From Argyresthia goedartella (lineage: Eukaryota; Arthropoda; Insecta; Lepidoptera; Argyresthiidae), in the NCBI GenBank assembly GCA_949825045.1, contig OX463815.1, forward strand, positions 28,449,356 to 28,513,355: DNA of 64,000 nt, read 5' to 3'. Positions 10,534-20,661 of this stretch are shown here, one piece after another (the stretch's first letter is position 1; the number at the start of each line of letters is the position of its first letter). A model generated the notes under the pieces. It searched no databases. It saw only the letters and a list, made by a program, of their open reading frames with translations, and had not been told where the DNA came from. The translations under genes and the position numbers were made by a program.

Positions 10534-12765
10534 ATGAAAACCGTGAGTTTACTGAAGTTAAAATTAACAATTGAATAATTTGAATTTTTTATTCAGTGTG
10601 TTTTATTTAGTGCCAATCAATATATCGTGATCTATAAACATACCACCAATTTTATCTGTTCTTCCATTTTAAATAGTGAAAAAACTGAACATTGTTCAGA
10701 CGATGTCCCTAACAAACCTTAGACTACATCTGTACTCGCCTTAGGTTGCATTCTGTGTGTAAGAGTGTTTTAGCCCATTTCATTTTCTATGGACCGATCG
10801 CGCCAATAAGCGCTACTGCATACGAGGTGTATGCAGTAGCGCTATTGGCTTTCTTCGCGCGCCATCTTGATATGTTGTCTTAATTTCATGGAGCAATATC
10901 CTGCAACTGTTCCCCACACTGCCCACCGAATACTAACTAACAGTGTACCAATTCCCAACAGGTCATCATCATCAGCTGCCTGATCGGCCTGGCCTGCGCC
11001 GCTCCAGTGGACCCAGCCCTTCGTGACCTGCCGGCCCTCAGACACGAGGAGGTGCATGATGAGTTCGGACAATACGCGCTGCGTTACATCACTGCTGAGA
11101 GTGAGTAGCTTTAGTATTTGGTATAACATAACAATTTTCATTGTTCTTAAGCTTACATACTAATTATTGACGTAGCCCTAACTCCTAAACCAAGATGACC
11201 ACTGACTCAGGAGTCAGGAGGTTTCGCTAGTATCAACTAGCTAATTTATGAATTATTCACAATCAACTATTAATGGCAATAAGACAATATAAAAAAGGGA
11301 AATATTAAACTGCACATCAATAATACTGATTTGCACAGCAAATATACTGATTTTCACAGCATCCATCAGGGGAAAATACTGCGGTAGCTTAGGTGAAGGG
11401 TAAAGGGGATGAGCGAAGCGAAGCGACCTTTATTTTTCGTATTAAGTTACACATGTAAGAACAACAAAAATATGTACTTAAAACATGAAAAGTGTTTTTG
11501 CTGATCCTTTTTTGCTGTGAAAATCAGTATTTGATGTGCGATTAAATACTAGCCAATAGTGCATTAAAAATGTATTTCATTCAATTATTTGTGGTGGAGA
11601 CTCATCCGATTGTTAGAAGATTTTCAAGTATCTAAGCTGACATAAAAAATAATGAATGTAACTGAAATGCAATTCAATACTTGCCCACTCGTATTTTGAT
11701 GCGCTATTAAATCCTCATTTTTCAAGATATCCTATAATAGAGCCTCCTATCTGACAGAGTAGTAGCCGGAACATACAGCTTAACGTGCCATCGGAAATAT
11801 GGCAGCACGCGAATCAATTGCCATATAAAAACGGTCACTCATCCAGTTACCTATTCTGTCAGATGTTACTTACCCCGCACGTTCGCTTAGGATCTGCCAG
11901 TACTGATTGGCTACAGGCGCAGATGGACACACACAGAAACACTGATAAGATAAAAAAAATATACTATACGTAAAGCCTTTACTGTCTATAGAGATGCAAC
12001 GAATATTCTCCAACTATTCGGTAGTCGGCCTATTCGGGCTCTTTTTATATTTTTCGGTATTTGGCGGAATATTGCAAGGTTCCGAATACTGAATTATGAA
12101 AAAAATTGATAAAATCGTTATAAATAACTTGGAAAAGTTTTGATGTTTGAAATAAATTAATGCGAAGGTAACTATTAATATGGCAAGAAATATTACATTA
12201 TAAACGACTTTAATGGTGCTATCTTTTGGTTTAGGTGAACAGTAGTCGATATTTTACTACCTAATACAGACTATTAATAACATAATCTGACAGAAAAATT
12301 AAGAAAGAATGCGTCCCGTGCACAAGATTACCTCGCAAATAAAACATATTCGGGTTTGCGATGAATCTGTCAACCGCGACATGTTCAACTACCTACATTT
12401 TTATGTGCATATTGTGTCTACGCCGAATATTTGGCGCTTGGGCCTAGGACGTGGCCGGATATTCGGTATTCGCCCAAGTCACTATTTGTTGCATCTCTAG
12501 CCTATACCATACATAGGACTTAGAAAATGCATAGCTGATTTATCTTTAGGTATAATAACCTTATCCTCCCTCAGACACAGTGGTAAGCGAGCGCGGCCGC
12601 CTGGTCCCAGCCATCAACGGCGGCCACGTGCTGGCCATCGAGGGCCAGTACCAGTTCCTGGGAGACGACGGCAAGGTCTACGTCACTGCCTACCATGGCG
12701 GACCGGACGGCTTCCACGTGGACGGCGCGCATCTCCCCAAGCCGGTGGCCGTGCCCGCCTTCTGA
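10534..12765 (+). CDS. RR-type (Rebers-Riddiford) cuticular protein, three exons
   Basis: Exons are 10534-10542, 10962-11100 and 12575-12765, giving 112 residues. Exon 1 encodes only Met-Lys-Thr before a GTGAGT donor, the usual arrangement in insect cuticle genes. Intron 1 has a perfect TACTAAC branch-point motif at 10931-10937 and an AACAG acceptor; intron 2 starts GTGAGT and ends TCCCTCAG. Residues 1-18 or so form a hydrophobic signal peptide (MKTVIIISCLIGLACAAP). The mature protein carries an extended chitin-binding RR domain: DEFGQYALRYITAEN, then GQYQFLGDDGKVYVTAYHGG and DGFHVDGAHLP, resembling the RR-1 (flexible cuticle) form. It should be secreted by epidermis and bind chitin in cuticle. 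No UTR introns are evident; an ATTAAAG near 12811 may serve for polyadenylation. The frame is intact and exon 3 is much richer in GC than its surroundings. The exact paralogue cannot be named. Confidence 0.93.
10802..10849. repeat. Hairpin in intron 1 of the cuticular gene
   Basis: GCCAATAAGCGCTACTGCATAC and GTATGCAGTAGCGCTATTGGC pair over 21 bp with one bulged A, around a 5-nt loop (GAGGT). It lies 80 bp upstream of the branch point. Confidence 0.8.
11299..11553 (-). mobile_element. Core-sharing MITE, arm type B, copy 2 (in intron 2)
   Basis: Ends AAATATTAAACTGCACATCA and TTGATGTGCGATTAAATACT match copy 1 at 7769 in inverted orientation. The core (about 11345-11455) reads, in reverse, ACTGCGGTAGCTTAGGTGAA and GGGATGAGCGAAGCGAAGCG. 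The core's C-run arm is partly lost compared with copy 1. Confidence 0.8.
11988..12500. mobile_element. hAT-like non-autonomous element (in intron 2)
   Basis: The ends TAGAGATGCAACGAATA and TATTTGTTGCATCTCTA are near-perfect inverted repeats, and the subterminal regions are full of ATTCGG / CCGAAT motifs (TATTCGGTAGTCGG, GGATATTCGGTATTCG). This matches non-autonomous hAT elements. A clean 8-bp target duplication is not obvious; GTCTATA and GCCTATA flank it with one mismatch. Confidence 0.65.
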
Positions 12766-12957
12766 TCTGAGATATTGTTCAAGTTCAAGCACATATTCTA
12801 TAATGCTATATTAAAGTTAACTGATGTTATGATTTTATTGTTCAATGTGATAATCAAGGTTACTAAGTCGAGCAACGGGCATGGACTGTTAAGATGCCCC
12901 GTAAATATCTTCTGATTAGTGTAGACTAATATTTTACCCAAAAACAAACATTACCCA

Positions 12958-13345
12958 CTAACATATTCTTATTGGCCGGAGCGAGCGAAGCGTCTCCATT
13001 CAGCTTGGGCAATAATGCTTTCGTATGTCCTTCTGTCCCGATTTAAGGCTGTTTCCTCTACAGATCGCAGTTCTCAACCGATTCTCGCGAAATTTTGTGA
13101 GCAGGTTCGATAAATATATGGAATTAATTTACAAAGTTGGTCCGGCTACTTTCATACTCTACGTAACCAGGTGCGTTCATAAGTTTGTATGTGGTATTGG
13201 AAGAAAATACAGTCGGGTTATTTGTTTTTTTAATTGTTCCACTTGTTCATCCGATAAACTTCAAGAGGCCGGGAGTGGTGTTGTAAATAATGAAAAAAAA
13301 AAACCTGAATTTCCTGTGCCGCTCGCGAGGTCTAGCTTACAGAGC
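12958..13345 (+). repeat. Dispersed repeat pair, copy 1
   Basis: Contains GCGAGCGAAGCGTCTCCATT, CAGCTTGGGCAATAATGCTT, CAACCGATTCTCGCGAAATT, TTGTGAGCAGGTTCGATAA and a TGAAAAAAAAAAACC segment followed by CGCTCGCGAGG. The same order of blocks recurs at 13640-13990, so these are two diverged copies of one family. The 122-codon open frame inside shows no protein signature. Confidence 0.7.
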
Positions 13346-13535
13346 CACAGGAAAAGTCGAGAAATTAACAATGCTTGTTATGAGGAACGGTGAAAGCCGC
13401 CCCCCATGGTTAACTAGTTTAGTAAAAGTCCTACAAAGAGGGGTGGCGCAAGCCTCCTCTGAAATTTGACATAGCTGACACGTCGAGTAACGAGCAATCA
13501 AAACGATATATGATTTCCATAATATCATATTAAGT

Positions 13536-13600
13536 GCACCCAAATGGTAAGCAAGTTCAGTATCGTAAGCTGCACCCACATGGTAAGCAAGTTCAGTAAA
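13536..13600. repeat. Short tandem duplication, about 34-bp unit
   Basis: TGCACCCAAATGGTAAGCAA is followed by TGCACCCACATGGTAAGCAA, each leading into GTTCAGTA. It is a local duplication between the two dispersed-repeat copies. Confidence 0.65.
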
Positions 13601-13639
13601 GTAAAGTTCTATGATGCACTTGAAATTTTCGCAGTGCGA

Positions 13640-13990
13640 TTATTGACCGAGAGAGCGAAATGAACGAAACGTCTCTGTTCCAGCTTGGGCAAAAATGCTT
13701 TCGGTCCGGATTTCTGTCCGGACGACCGGCTGTTCTCCTCTACAGTTCGAATTTCTCAACCGATTCTCGTGAAGTTTTGTGAGCAGGTTCGATAATTATG
13801 TTTTTTTGTCGGTTTAGTATAGGATTTTTTTTCAAATGGGCGCGATATGGGGTTACAAAGTTATTGGTGCCTACTTTGATGCTAGAAAATCGATAACCTT
13901 CTAGGGGTCGGGGGTGTTAAATAATGAAAAAAAAAACGTAAATGTCCTGTGTCGCTCGCGAGTTTTACAGCTCACCACAGAGCCACTAGT
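13640..13990 (+). repeat. Dispersed repeat pair, copy 2
   Basis: Block order matches 12958-13345: CAGCTTGGGCAAAAATGCTT, CAACCGATTCTCGTGAAGTT, TTGTGAGCAGGTTCGATAA, then TTTTTTTGTCGGTTTAGTA, TGAAAAAAAAAACG and CGCTCGCGAG. The central part is longer than in copy 1. Confidence 0.7.
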
Positions 13991-14859
13991 ATTATTTTTG
14001 TTACTTTTAGGTATCGTCTGTAGCCGCTCGCTCTACGTAAAAGGCAGTTAAAAAAACCCACAAATGCGATTCCTCTGCCAACGCTCCATAGCGGATCCCT
14101 GAAGCCTCCAAGGAGGGTGGCGAGAGGCCTGGAGGATGCGCCGGGGGGTGAAGCGCGGGGGGGCGAGGGTGACGTCACGTCCTATCTCGGCGGCCATCTT
14201 GGATTATCTCGTCGCACCTGCGGGGGGGCGCTATCGACCCGCTCCGCCCGGAACATTTTTCAGGATTTGATCACTTCTAGAACTGCGAATAGATCGATAT
14301 ATCTACCCGTATCTACCTAAGAGTTCACCTGTTTTGGCGACTGTTGTTTAGGATTGTGCAAGCCGGATTTATTTGCAGGGTTATTATTAAGATAAAACTG
14401 TTTAACGGGCAATCTATATTAACATTATTTTTGTCTGTATCACTTTATCATCGCAGTCTATATAGATTATATTTGTATATCTGGTATAATTCAATTAGGT
14501 ACCTTCGCGTGCATATCTAAATATTTCTTTAATCCCAATCAGTCGCATCACAAACATGCATAGCTATACAGCCCGTTATCTGTCTGTGGCAGTTCGGATA
14601 TGGAGATATGATCTGTCGGATAGGGCGGCGCCCTCGCTAGGGCGGGCGGGCCCTTTGTGTACCGGACTTCAAAGTACCGTAGCCTCTGTTTACCCACGCC
14701 GTATCGCGCGATTTCATTTTTGCTTATTTTGGTTTGTCTCAAAGGAGGCTTTTCGCCCGCGCCGTAATGGGATGGGAGACGGGCTACAACCTACTTGGCT
14801 TATTTGAGTGCATCGTGCTATCTTGTCGGCGAATTTGAAATTCTGTCTTTGAATTTCAG
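13991..14859. other. CpG-rich unassigned region
   Basis: About 14100-14250 is CpG-rich, with a CRE-like TGACGTCACG (14169-14178) and GGCGGCCATCTTGGA just downstream, which resembles a YY1/Pho-type site. A second CpG-rich patch lies at about 14620-14790. Open frames on both strands here are explained by base composition. It may be a promoter or enhancer, but no associated exon is certain. Confidence 0.3.
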
Positions 14860-14950
14860 ATTGGGATCGCAGGATTACTCTTAGATTCTGTTGTCGACTT
14901 AGATCCTCACGAGTGTAGTGGGCCTTTAGGCCTTGTCGAGAATAATAAAG
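14860..14950 (+). other. Candidate exon of unknown gene
   Basis: A 91-nt stretch between TTTGAATTTCAG (acceptor-like, ending 14859) and GTAAGAAATG (donor-like, from 14951). One frame is open throughout and contains LLLDSVVDLDPHECSGPLGL; the other two frames have stops. I cannot link it to other exons or a known family, so it may be chance or a transposon part. Confidence 0.25.
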
Positions 14951-16004
14951 GTAAGAAATGGGTAAGAAGTAAGTACATATACATTTAGAAGAATAAATTA
15001 TTGTTTGGTGGACTGTGAAAAATGCGACTTATTTTTAAATGCCAGATAACCTCCTTGTATTTAAGATGATGAAGATGATTTTGATAGAACAACAAGTCGC
15101 ACACATACATTCTCAGATGGGGCATTCTCAAATGCACCGTGATTTTGCATAAATAGCACCCCAGCATCAATCACGGGAACTGAATTATCGCCACTGAACC
15201 CTAACACCTAGCTTTACCAACCGCTCCACTATCCCCGGAAAGTTATTCGTTCAGTTCACTCCACGGTCAGGCGTCGGTATAAATCAGGGCACGGGGCTCC
15301 AGCACAAAAGGATTGGGACTCCAGAGTACGGTCTGATAAGAGGGAGCAGGCTAATTCGTGGATGTGACCGCTGGTGGAGTCGATATGGATGGTGTGCGAA
15401 TGTGAGTGAATTGTTATTTGGAACTAATATTAGGCTAAAATTTAATGGATGTCCCACAAGCGATTATGAAGATTACGACACGAGCCAATTTCAATGATAT
15501 TTACTTGAAGGATATCTATAAAAGGTCTGTACTAAAAAGTTGAGTAATACAAGGGCCCAACTGTATCTCTCATCCCCTCTGGGAATGTGTTTTCCTGACC
15601 ATTTATATGGTTCCGTACTCGAAAGGTGCCAAACGGGGGACCTTAATTAGCCTCCTTTTTTTTTTGTTGGAGGGGACAAAAGTGGAATTACCCATGCCCA
15701 GGATTCAGACCTCCCTGCTATGTCCGGGTCCCACATATTGAGCGGGCATCAGCTCGTGTGCTATACGGACTAAAAGCAACCCCTTTGTGATTACAGTTGT
15801 CCTACTAAGAATTAACTGTGAGCCATGGCCTCGGTATATGCTGAAGGCTTTCTACCTGCAATTTGCCCTTTTGGGCGATATATATGTGTATATGATATAT
15901 ATGGGAGGAGTTTGCCTGCTTACCCGAATTTTACCAGCTACTTAGCCTCCATTGCCGTCTGTCTGTCTATCTGTCCATCAACGGGCTCTATCTGAAGAAC
16001 CGCA

Positions 16005-16005
<1 letters not shown>
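14951..16005. other. Intergenic, unassigned
   Basis: A GGTATAAATCAGGGC motif at about 15275 resembles a TATA box but no exon follows. About 15605-15645 carries a GGTTCCGTAC repeat fragment. The rest shows nothing I can support. Confidence 0.35.
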
Positions 16006-16035
<30 letters not shown>

Positions 16036-16078
16036 TAATAATACCTTGGACACTATTTATACTCATTGATCTAGCCTA
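16006..16078 (-). mobile_element. SINE family B, 3' end fragment
   Basis: A long AATAAT run followed by ACCTTGGACACTATTTATAC and TTGATCTAGCC matches the reversed end of family B. Confidence 0.65.
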
Positions 16079-16817
16079 GAGAGAAATTGGTAGAGAGTTG
16101 AAATTACCACAGAATGAGTATTTCTGTTGCTGAAGCAGCAACAAATCTTCATCTTTAATTTATGAAGTACACGAGATTTTATAAATTAAAGAGGGCCCCC
16201 AAATTTCTAATATAATCGTCAATTACGCGATAACTATTAATCGTGACGGTGGCGCAATTAGTTTGATGTCGGATCCGCTATCTATAGACAAGGAATGGTG
16301 CAAGTATCTAAACCTCGTTCGGAAATAAACTTTTTTGTTTTTGTTTTATTATTTTTTTGTCGTTTAGTTACGATATATTGTACGATGGAACCCTTCGTGT
16401 GCGAGTCCGACCCGCACTTGGATTTTTCTGATTCCTGCCTCCGGAATCACAAATGTTTAGATTCCAGCAGTTCCAAAACTTGTCTCCGCTGCCATCTCTG
16501 GCCAAGTTGCCATCCCGTTTCGTCATCCATCTCCCCTATTGTCCCAGACACAAAGACATTAGTTACTGTGTTCTATGAACCGTCGAGTAATTTAGCGTTA
16601 GGAGTTTGCAGATTTGCTAACTGTACAACAGTTGTTATGGATGCCATAATATATATTTATTGTACTGCCGTTGAAGGATGTCGCTAGTACTGAGGAAGAA
16701 TCTGCAGGTTGGGGATACCTAACTTGATATGACCTCTACGAGACTACCGGGATGTTTCTACTGTGTACTGAAACCATAAACTTCGCAACGTAGTTGTCGC
16801 GACAATCTACATAGATG
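16079..16817. other. Intergenic with dispersed-repeat fragment
   Basis: About 16360-16440 holds the CGATGGAACCCTTCGTGTGC and CGACCCGCACTTGGATTTTT blocks of the GGTTCCGTACC-family repeat. The 130-codon open frame that runs through it (16295-16687) starts inside this repeat and has no recognisable domain; I do not call it a gene. Confidence 0.4.
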
Positions 16818-16965
16818 AATGAATGATACTTTATTGCACAAAAAAAAACATACAGAGACATACAAATAAAGATATATGTAAAATAGGCGCGCTTATCTCT
16901 ATAAAAGAGATTTCTACCAGCAAACCCAGATAGGAAAGGAAAGTGGATTGTGAGAGTAAAACCTA
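16818..16965 (-). mobile_element. Non-LTR retrotransposon 3' end
   Basis: Read in reverse it ends in ...TGCAATAAAGTATCATTCAT, a pattern common at 3' ends of lepidopteran LINEs. No coding sequence remains. Confidence 0.45.
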
Positions 16966-18214
16966 TAGATTACTTTTCCATCTCAGTAAGTAAGTAATTA
17001 ATTAACAATTTGAAAGTATTTCAGCACTGCATCACTACGAGAAATACGAGTATATCATTTGGGCTCAACATCTACTGTCTTTTTTTTCTAATATCGGTAT
17101 CGCATTGCGGAACTGAAAAAACATCTGCCAACAACGGACACGCTTCAAACAAGTATCAACAAAATGGTAATTTACGGACCACCTATGCTGCATTATTACT
17201 TCTAACTACCCTCTAGAAACAATGCTTCGAGGAGGTATCATTAAGAGCGCGTGCTACGAGCAGCTGCGTATACGCAGCCCTTATTATACAACTAAGTAAA
17301 GTTGGTTGTCCCTTGTTGTGATAGGAACAAGGGAACAAGGGACAACCAACATTGTTGTAGTAGGAAGGCAAAGTAATGTTTCCGATTTATCGAGTGGTAG
17401 GTTTGCACTTTAGTGAAGGGCGCTGTTGTTTTTGCCACGGAAGCGTCGAGTGCATGGTTTTTGAGGGTTTTTTAGGGTTGAATGGTAGAGGCACGTGCTA
17501 AGGTCAAATCGACCACCGGTGGCGCGGGGTGGGTGGCTTATGACGAAATAGAGTTGCTGTTGGCAGTGTGTAACTCCGGTGTTGGCAAAAAATCGAATAA
17601 AAACTGATTTTGGAATAAGACTCTGTAACTGTAACAACGATTTTAGCGACTATTCAATAAATAATGACATAAATTTCATGCTTGACAGTACTACATTCCA
17701 AGTACAAGATTAAAATCTAACTCAAATCTTACAAGTAAATTAGACTATAAAGGAGAATACATTCTAGCTTAGGCATCATCTCTATGCAATGTAAAGGAGT
17801 CCAAGTAAGTATTCTATAGCCAGACTTTTAAGTATGACATTACATTTTTGGCTCCATCGTAACATCGTAATATCCCAATATAAAGCCCTAGCCATTCTGT
17901 TTATAGAGTCTGCAATACTTCCCAAGAGGTTTCCTCTTTGTCTCGCGACAGTGGCGCCGCAGGCGGGGACGCTGAGAAACATAAACGATGTTCTTACACA
18001 TAACCATGAACTACTACCAGACTTTGTTACAACCACTCTCCTGAATATAATCCTTATTACTATGCGGTTAGAGTGAAGAGAGAGTTGCAGTTAACTTGGT
18101 AGTCTTTAAAGTAAACGACACATTCTTAATAGTGTCTAAAATATTATTGGTCGAGCCAGGGGGATCGTTGGGACGAATTGTATTATTTTTGGATAGATAA
18201 TGGATGCAACGAAC
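16966..18214. other. Intergenic, unassigned, one hairpin
   Basis: A perfect 17-bp hairpin lies at 17301-17350. Small open frames at 17410-17637, 17782-18036 and 17834-18076 have no supported function. Confidence 0.35.
17301..17350. repeat. Perfect 17-bp hairpin
   Basis: GTTGGTTGTCCCTTGTT (17301-17317) pairs perfectly with AACAAGGGACAACCAAC (17334-17350). The 16-nt loop repeats AACAAGGG. Confidence 0.85.
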
Positions 18215-18221
18215 GAAATGA

Positions 18222-19797
18222 GACTCAAATTATACATCGTTTTATGATTACGACCCCAAATGCTGAATACTTCGTCTAAAGGGGTTAAATGTGTTATAAT
18301 TTTTGCCGATTCTGAAATTAAGATAACCCATTTAAATAACCAAAATCTTAATAATACATATGTTCCAGTCAAAAATATAGTTTATTTTTAAATATAACTT
18401 ATTGTAACTTCTGACTTTACTAAACATAAAAAACAATAATTTCCTAACTGCCTAAATAGCAAATTACTTCGTCCACACTAACCACGCTCGCAAAACAGTT
18501 CGTCTATCACTTAGTAGTGTCTCCTCTGCTCTCAATAACTGCTTTTATCCGCAGTGGCATTAACGTCACCAGCTTTGCACACTCTTCAGAGGTGATGGCA
18601 TCCCAAAGTGGCTGAAACTGGCTTAATCTTTTCTTCATCCTCCATAAAGTTTCAATAGGGAATAAGTCTGGGCTGCTTGGCGGCCGAATTATCGTAGGAA
18701 CTTGCTTGCGTTGTGAAATGAAGCCCCATCTTGTGGAAAAATGAAGGAATTTTGATGTTGCAAACTTTGAATGGCCGGTAATAACCAGTTTTCAAAATTT
18801 CCTGGTGCTTTGCAGCATCAACATTTTCTTTGACAAATTACAGCTGATCCAAACCCTGTGCTGACATGCAACCCCATATCATTACTGATGCTGGAATCTT
18901 CAATTTTTGCTTGATGCAGTCCTTATGATAGGCCTCATTTTTTTCGTTCATCGCCAACAGTGACCTCAAATTTTGAATCATTGCTCCATATTATATTTGA
19001 TGCCACTGTTCTAAAGTCCAGTTCTGATGTTCACGAGCGAATTTTAATCTCTTTTTCTTTTGCAGGGCGGTCATAAAAAAGGCTTTTCTTTTGCTGTGTA
19101 AAAACCATACCCCATTCACTTCAGGACTCTCTTGCAAGTGTCGACTGAAACATCTTTCTGGATAATGTCCCGCCATTGCACAGTGGGTTCTCCTTCTCCT
19201 GCTCGGGCACGACGATTTTTCTTTATTATTTTCTTCAGATCCCTGTTCTCTACATCACGTGTGATGCGGGGACGGCCAGTCTTCTTCAAATATGCTACTG
19301 ATTCGTCTTGTGTATAATGATGCATGATTGCCTGGATGGTTGACTGGTCTCTTCAGAAATTGGTTTACCTTGGTCTTCTCATGGTTGAAGAATGTGTTCA
19401 GAAATCAGTTTATTCTTCCTATTTATACCACCTATCAGCGAAACTATTGACAGGTTTTATTTAAATTCAGATATTGAACACTGATCCTTATTTAGGTCCA
19501 GTTTCTGACTTTAACTGACGTTTGACTCAATATAGCCGAACTTTTTTGCATCGATAAGGAACTAGATGAACTATTTTGCTTGCACCAAGGCTAGGTTAAA
19601 TTGAGGATAAATATATGAATGTAACATGAGAACGTTAAAATAAAGTAGAATAAAGAGCGATACTGAGATATAACATGTTATATTATATCTTAACTTAACC
19701 CTGCCTACAAAATATTTCAGTTCGAAAAATCTTGTCTCTCAACTAGACGAAGTATTCTTCATTTGGGCTCGTAGAATCGCTAAACGGTGTAGAGTTT
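18222..19797 (-). mobile_element. Degenerate Tc1-like DNA transposon with inverted-repeat arms
   Basis: Imperfect inverse-complementary arms of about 55 bp occupy 18222-18278 and 19743-19797; shared blocks include TAGACGAAGTATTC, CATTTGGG and TCGTA. They enclose a decayed transposase gene on the minus strand. The total length of about 1.6 kb suits a Tc1/mariner element. Whether the arms are the true transposon ends or belong to an enclosing MITE cannot be settled here. Confidence 0.6.
18508..19325 (-). pseudogene. Tc1-like transposase relic
   Basis: The N-terminal part (19325-19116) reads in frame with GRPRITRDVENRDLKKIIKK, the second helix-turn-helix segment of Tc1-like transposases, followed by RVLK. 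Downstream, in several frames, are the catalytic-domain landmarks: LKFAREHQNWT, an SNDSKFEV segment (first Asp region), FPQDGASFHNA (second Asp region) and SPDLFPIETLWRMKKRL (third acidic residue, Glu). Frame changes and stops separate these blocks, so the gene is dead. Active enzymes of this family cut and paste DNA at TA sites. Confidence 0.85.
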
Positions 19798-19874
19798 GTA
19801 AAGTGTTCATCTGTCACTCAGAGTTATAATAGAGACGTTTTACCTGAAAATAAAACGTTTATTAAATACTTACC

Positions 19875-20062
19875 ATATTCAGGGCCTAATTAAAAACATG
19901 AGAAGACATCCTTGATTTTCAGTGCTAAACTAGTGACGTATATCCGGTCCGTCCGTTCCCGCCCGGATGTTCGGTTAAGCCGCGTGGTACCTTGTTTGCG
20001 CGCGCGCCCCACCACACCACCGAGGCAGTTCGGATTGTTGAATTCGAATTTAGCTTCATTGG
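19875..20062. repeat. DIRS inverted terminal repeat, right end
   Basis: 188 bp running from ATATTCAGGGCCTAATTAAA to TTTAGCTTCATTGG; inverse complement of 24640-24827 with no difference that I can find. It contains GGTACCTTGTTTGCGCGCGC, a GC-rich segment in otherwise AT-rich DNA. Confidence 0.93.
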
Positions 20063-20095
20063 ATCTCTAATGTCCACCAGGCAGATTTAAAAAAT

Positions 20096-20200
20096 ATTAG
20101 GCCCTGAATATGGTAAGTATTTAATAAACGTTTTATTTTCAGGTAAAACGTCTCTATTAAATATCTTGACCGATATTCAGGGCCTAATTAAAAACATGAG
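20096..20200. repeat. DIRS internal complementary region
   Basis: About 105 bp next to the right repeat. Its first half is the inverse complement of the extreme right end (19827-19890, including ACGTTTTACCTGAAAATAAA), and its second half complements the extreme left end (24800-24845). The junction CTCTATTAAATATC joins the two, as in the rolling-circle/template model for DIRS replication. Confidence 0.88.
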
Positions 20201-20661
20201 AGACGTGTTTGATATCGCCTGGTGTTGGTGGACGCTAATGTGATTCGTAAACATACATATTTAAATAAAAGTAGGTATGTTTATGTTGTGACATACAGAA
20301 ATTATGAATGATTCAGGTATTTTGATAAACAAGTAAGTATCTATCTATAATTTATTCGGACTGATCGATGATCCCTTAGGAAGAAACCTAAAGTTTACAT
20401 GTACTGTATGTAGGTTAGGTACTATGACTTATGACATTATTGTATCTGTTCTGTATTGCTTTCTGTTAAGATGAGGTGATTAGTGTGGTTTAAGGAAATA
20501 AAATTAACTTGTAACTTATAAACAGGTATTATTATTCATCTTGATAGAACCTGCGTAGAAATGGTACCAAACCAGTAAATAAATTAGGTAGGTATTACTA
20601 AAATCAGCAAATATAAATCAAACTTTGGAATAAAGTATTGAACAATACATAATTGTCTTAA

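Noticed and set aside
10842..11141. 99-codon minus-strand frame
   Set aside because: Antisense to exon 2 of the cuticular gene.
12571..12792. 73-codon minus-strand frame
   Set aside because: Antisense to exon 3 of the cuticular gene.
13025..13393. 122-codon open frame
   Set aside because: Lies within a dispersed repeat that has a diverged second copy without the frame.
15270..15330. TATA-like GGTATAAATCAGG
   Set aside because: No leader, start codon or exon follows within a plausible distance.
16295..16687. 130-codon open frame with cysteines
   Set aside because: It begins in a GGTTCCGTACC-family repeat and gives the spurious 'TMEPFVCESD' peptide typical of that repeat.
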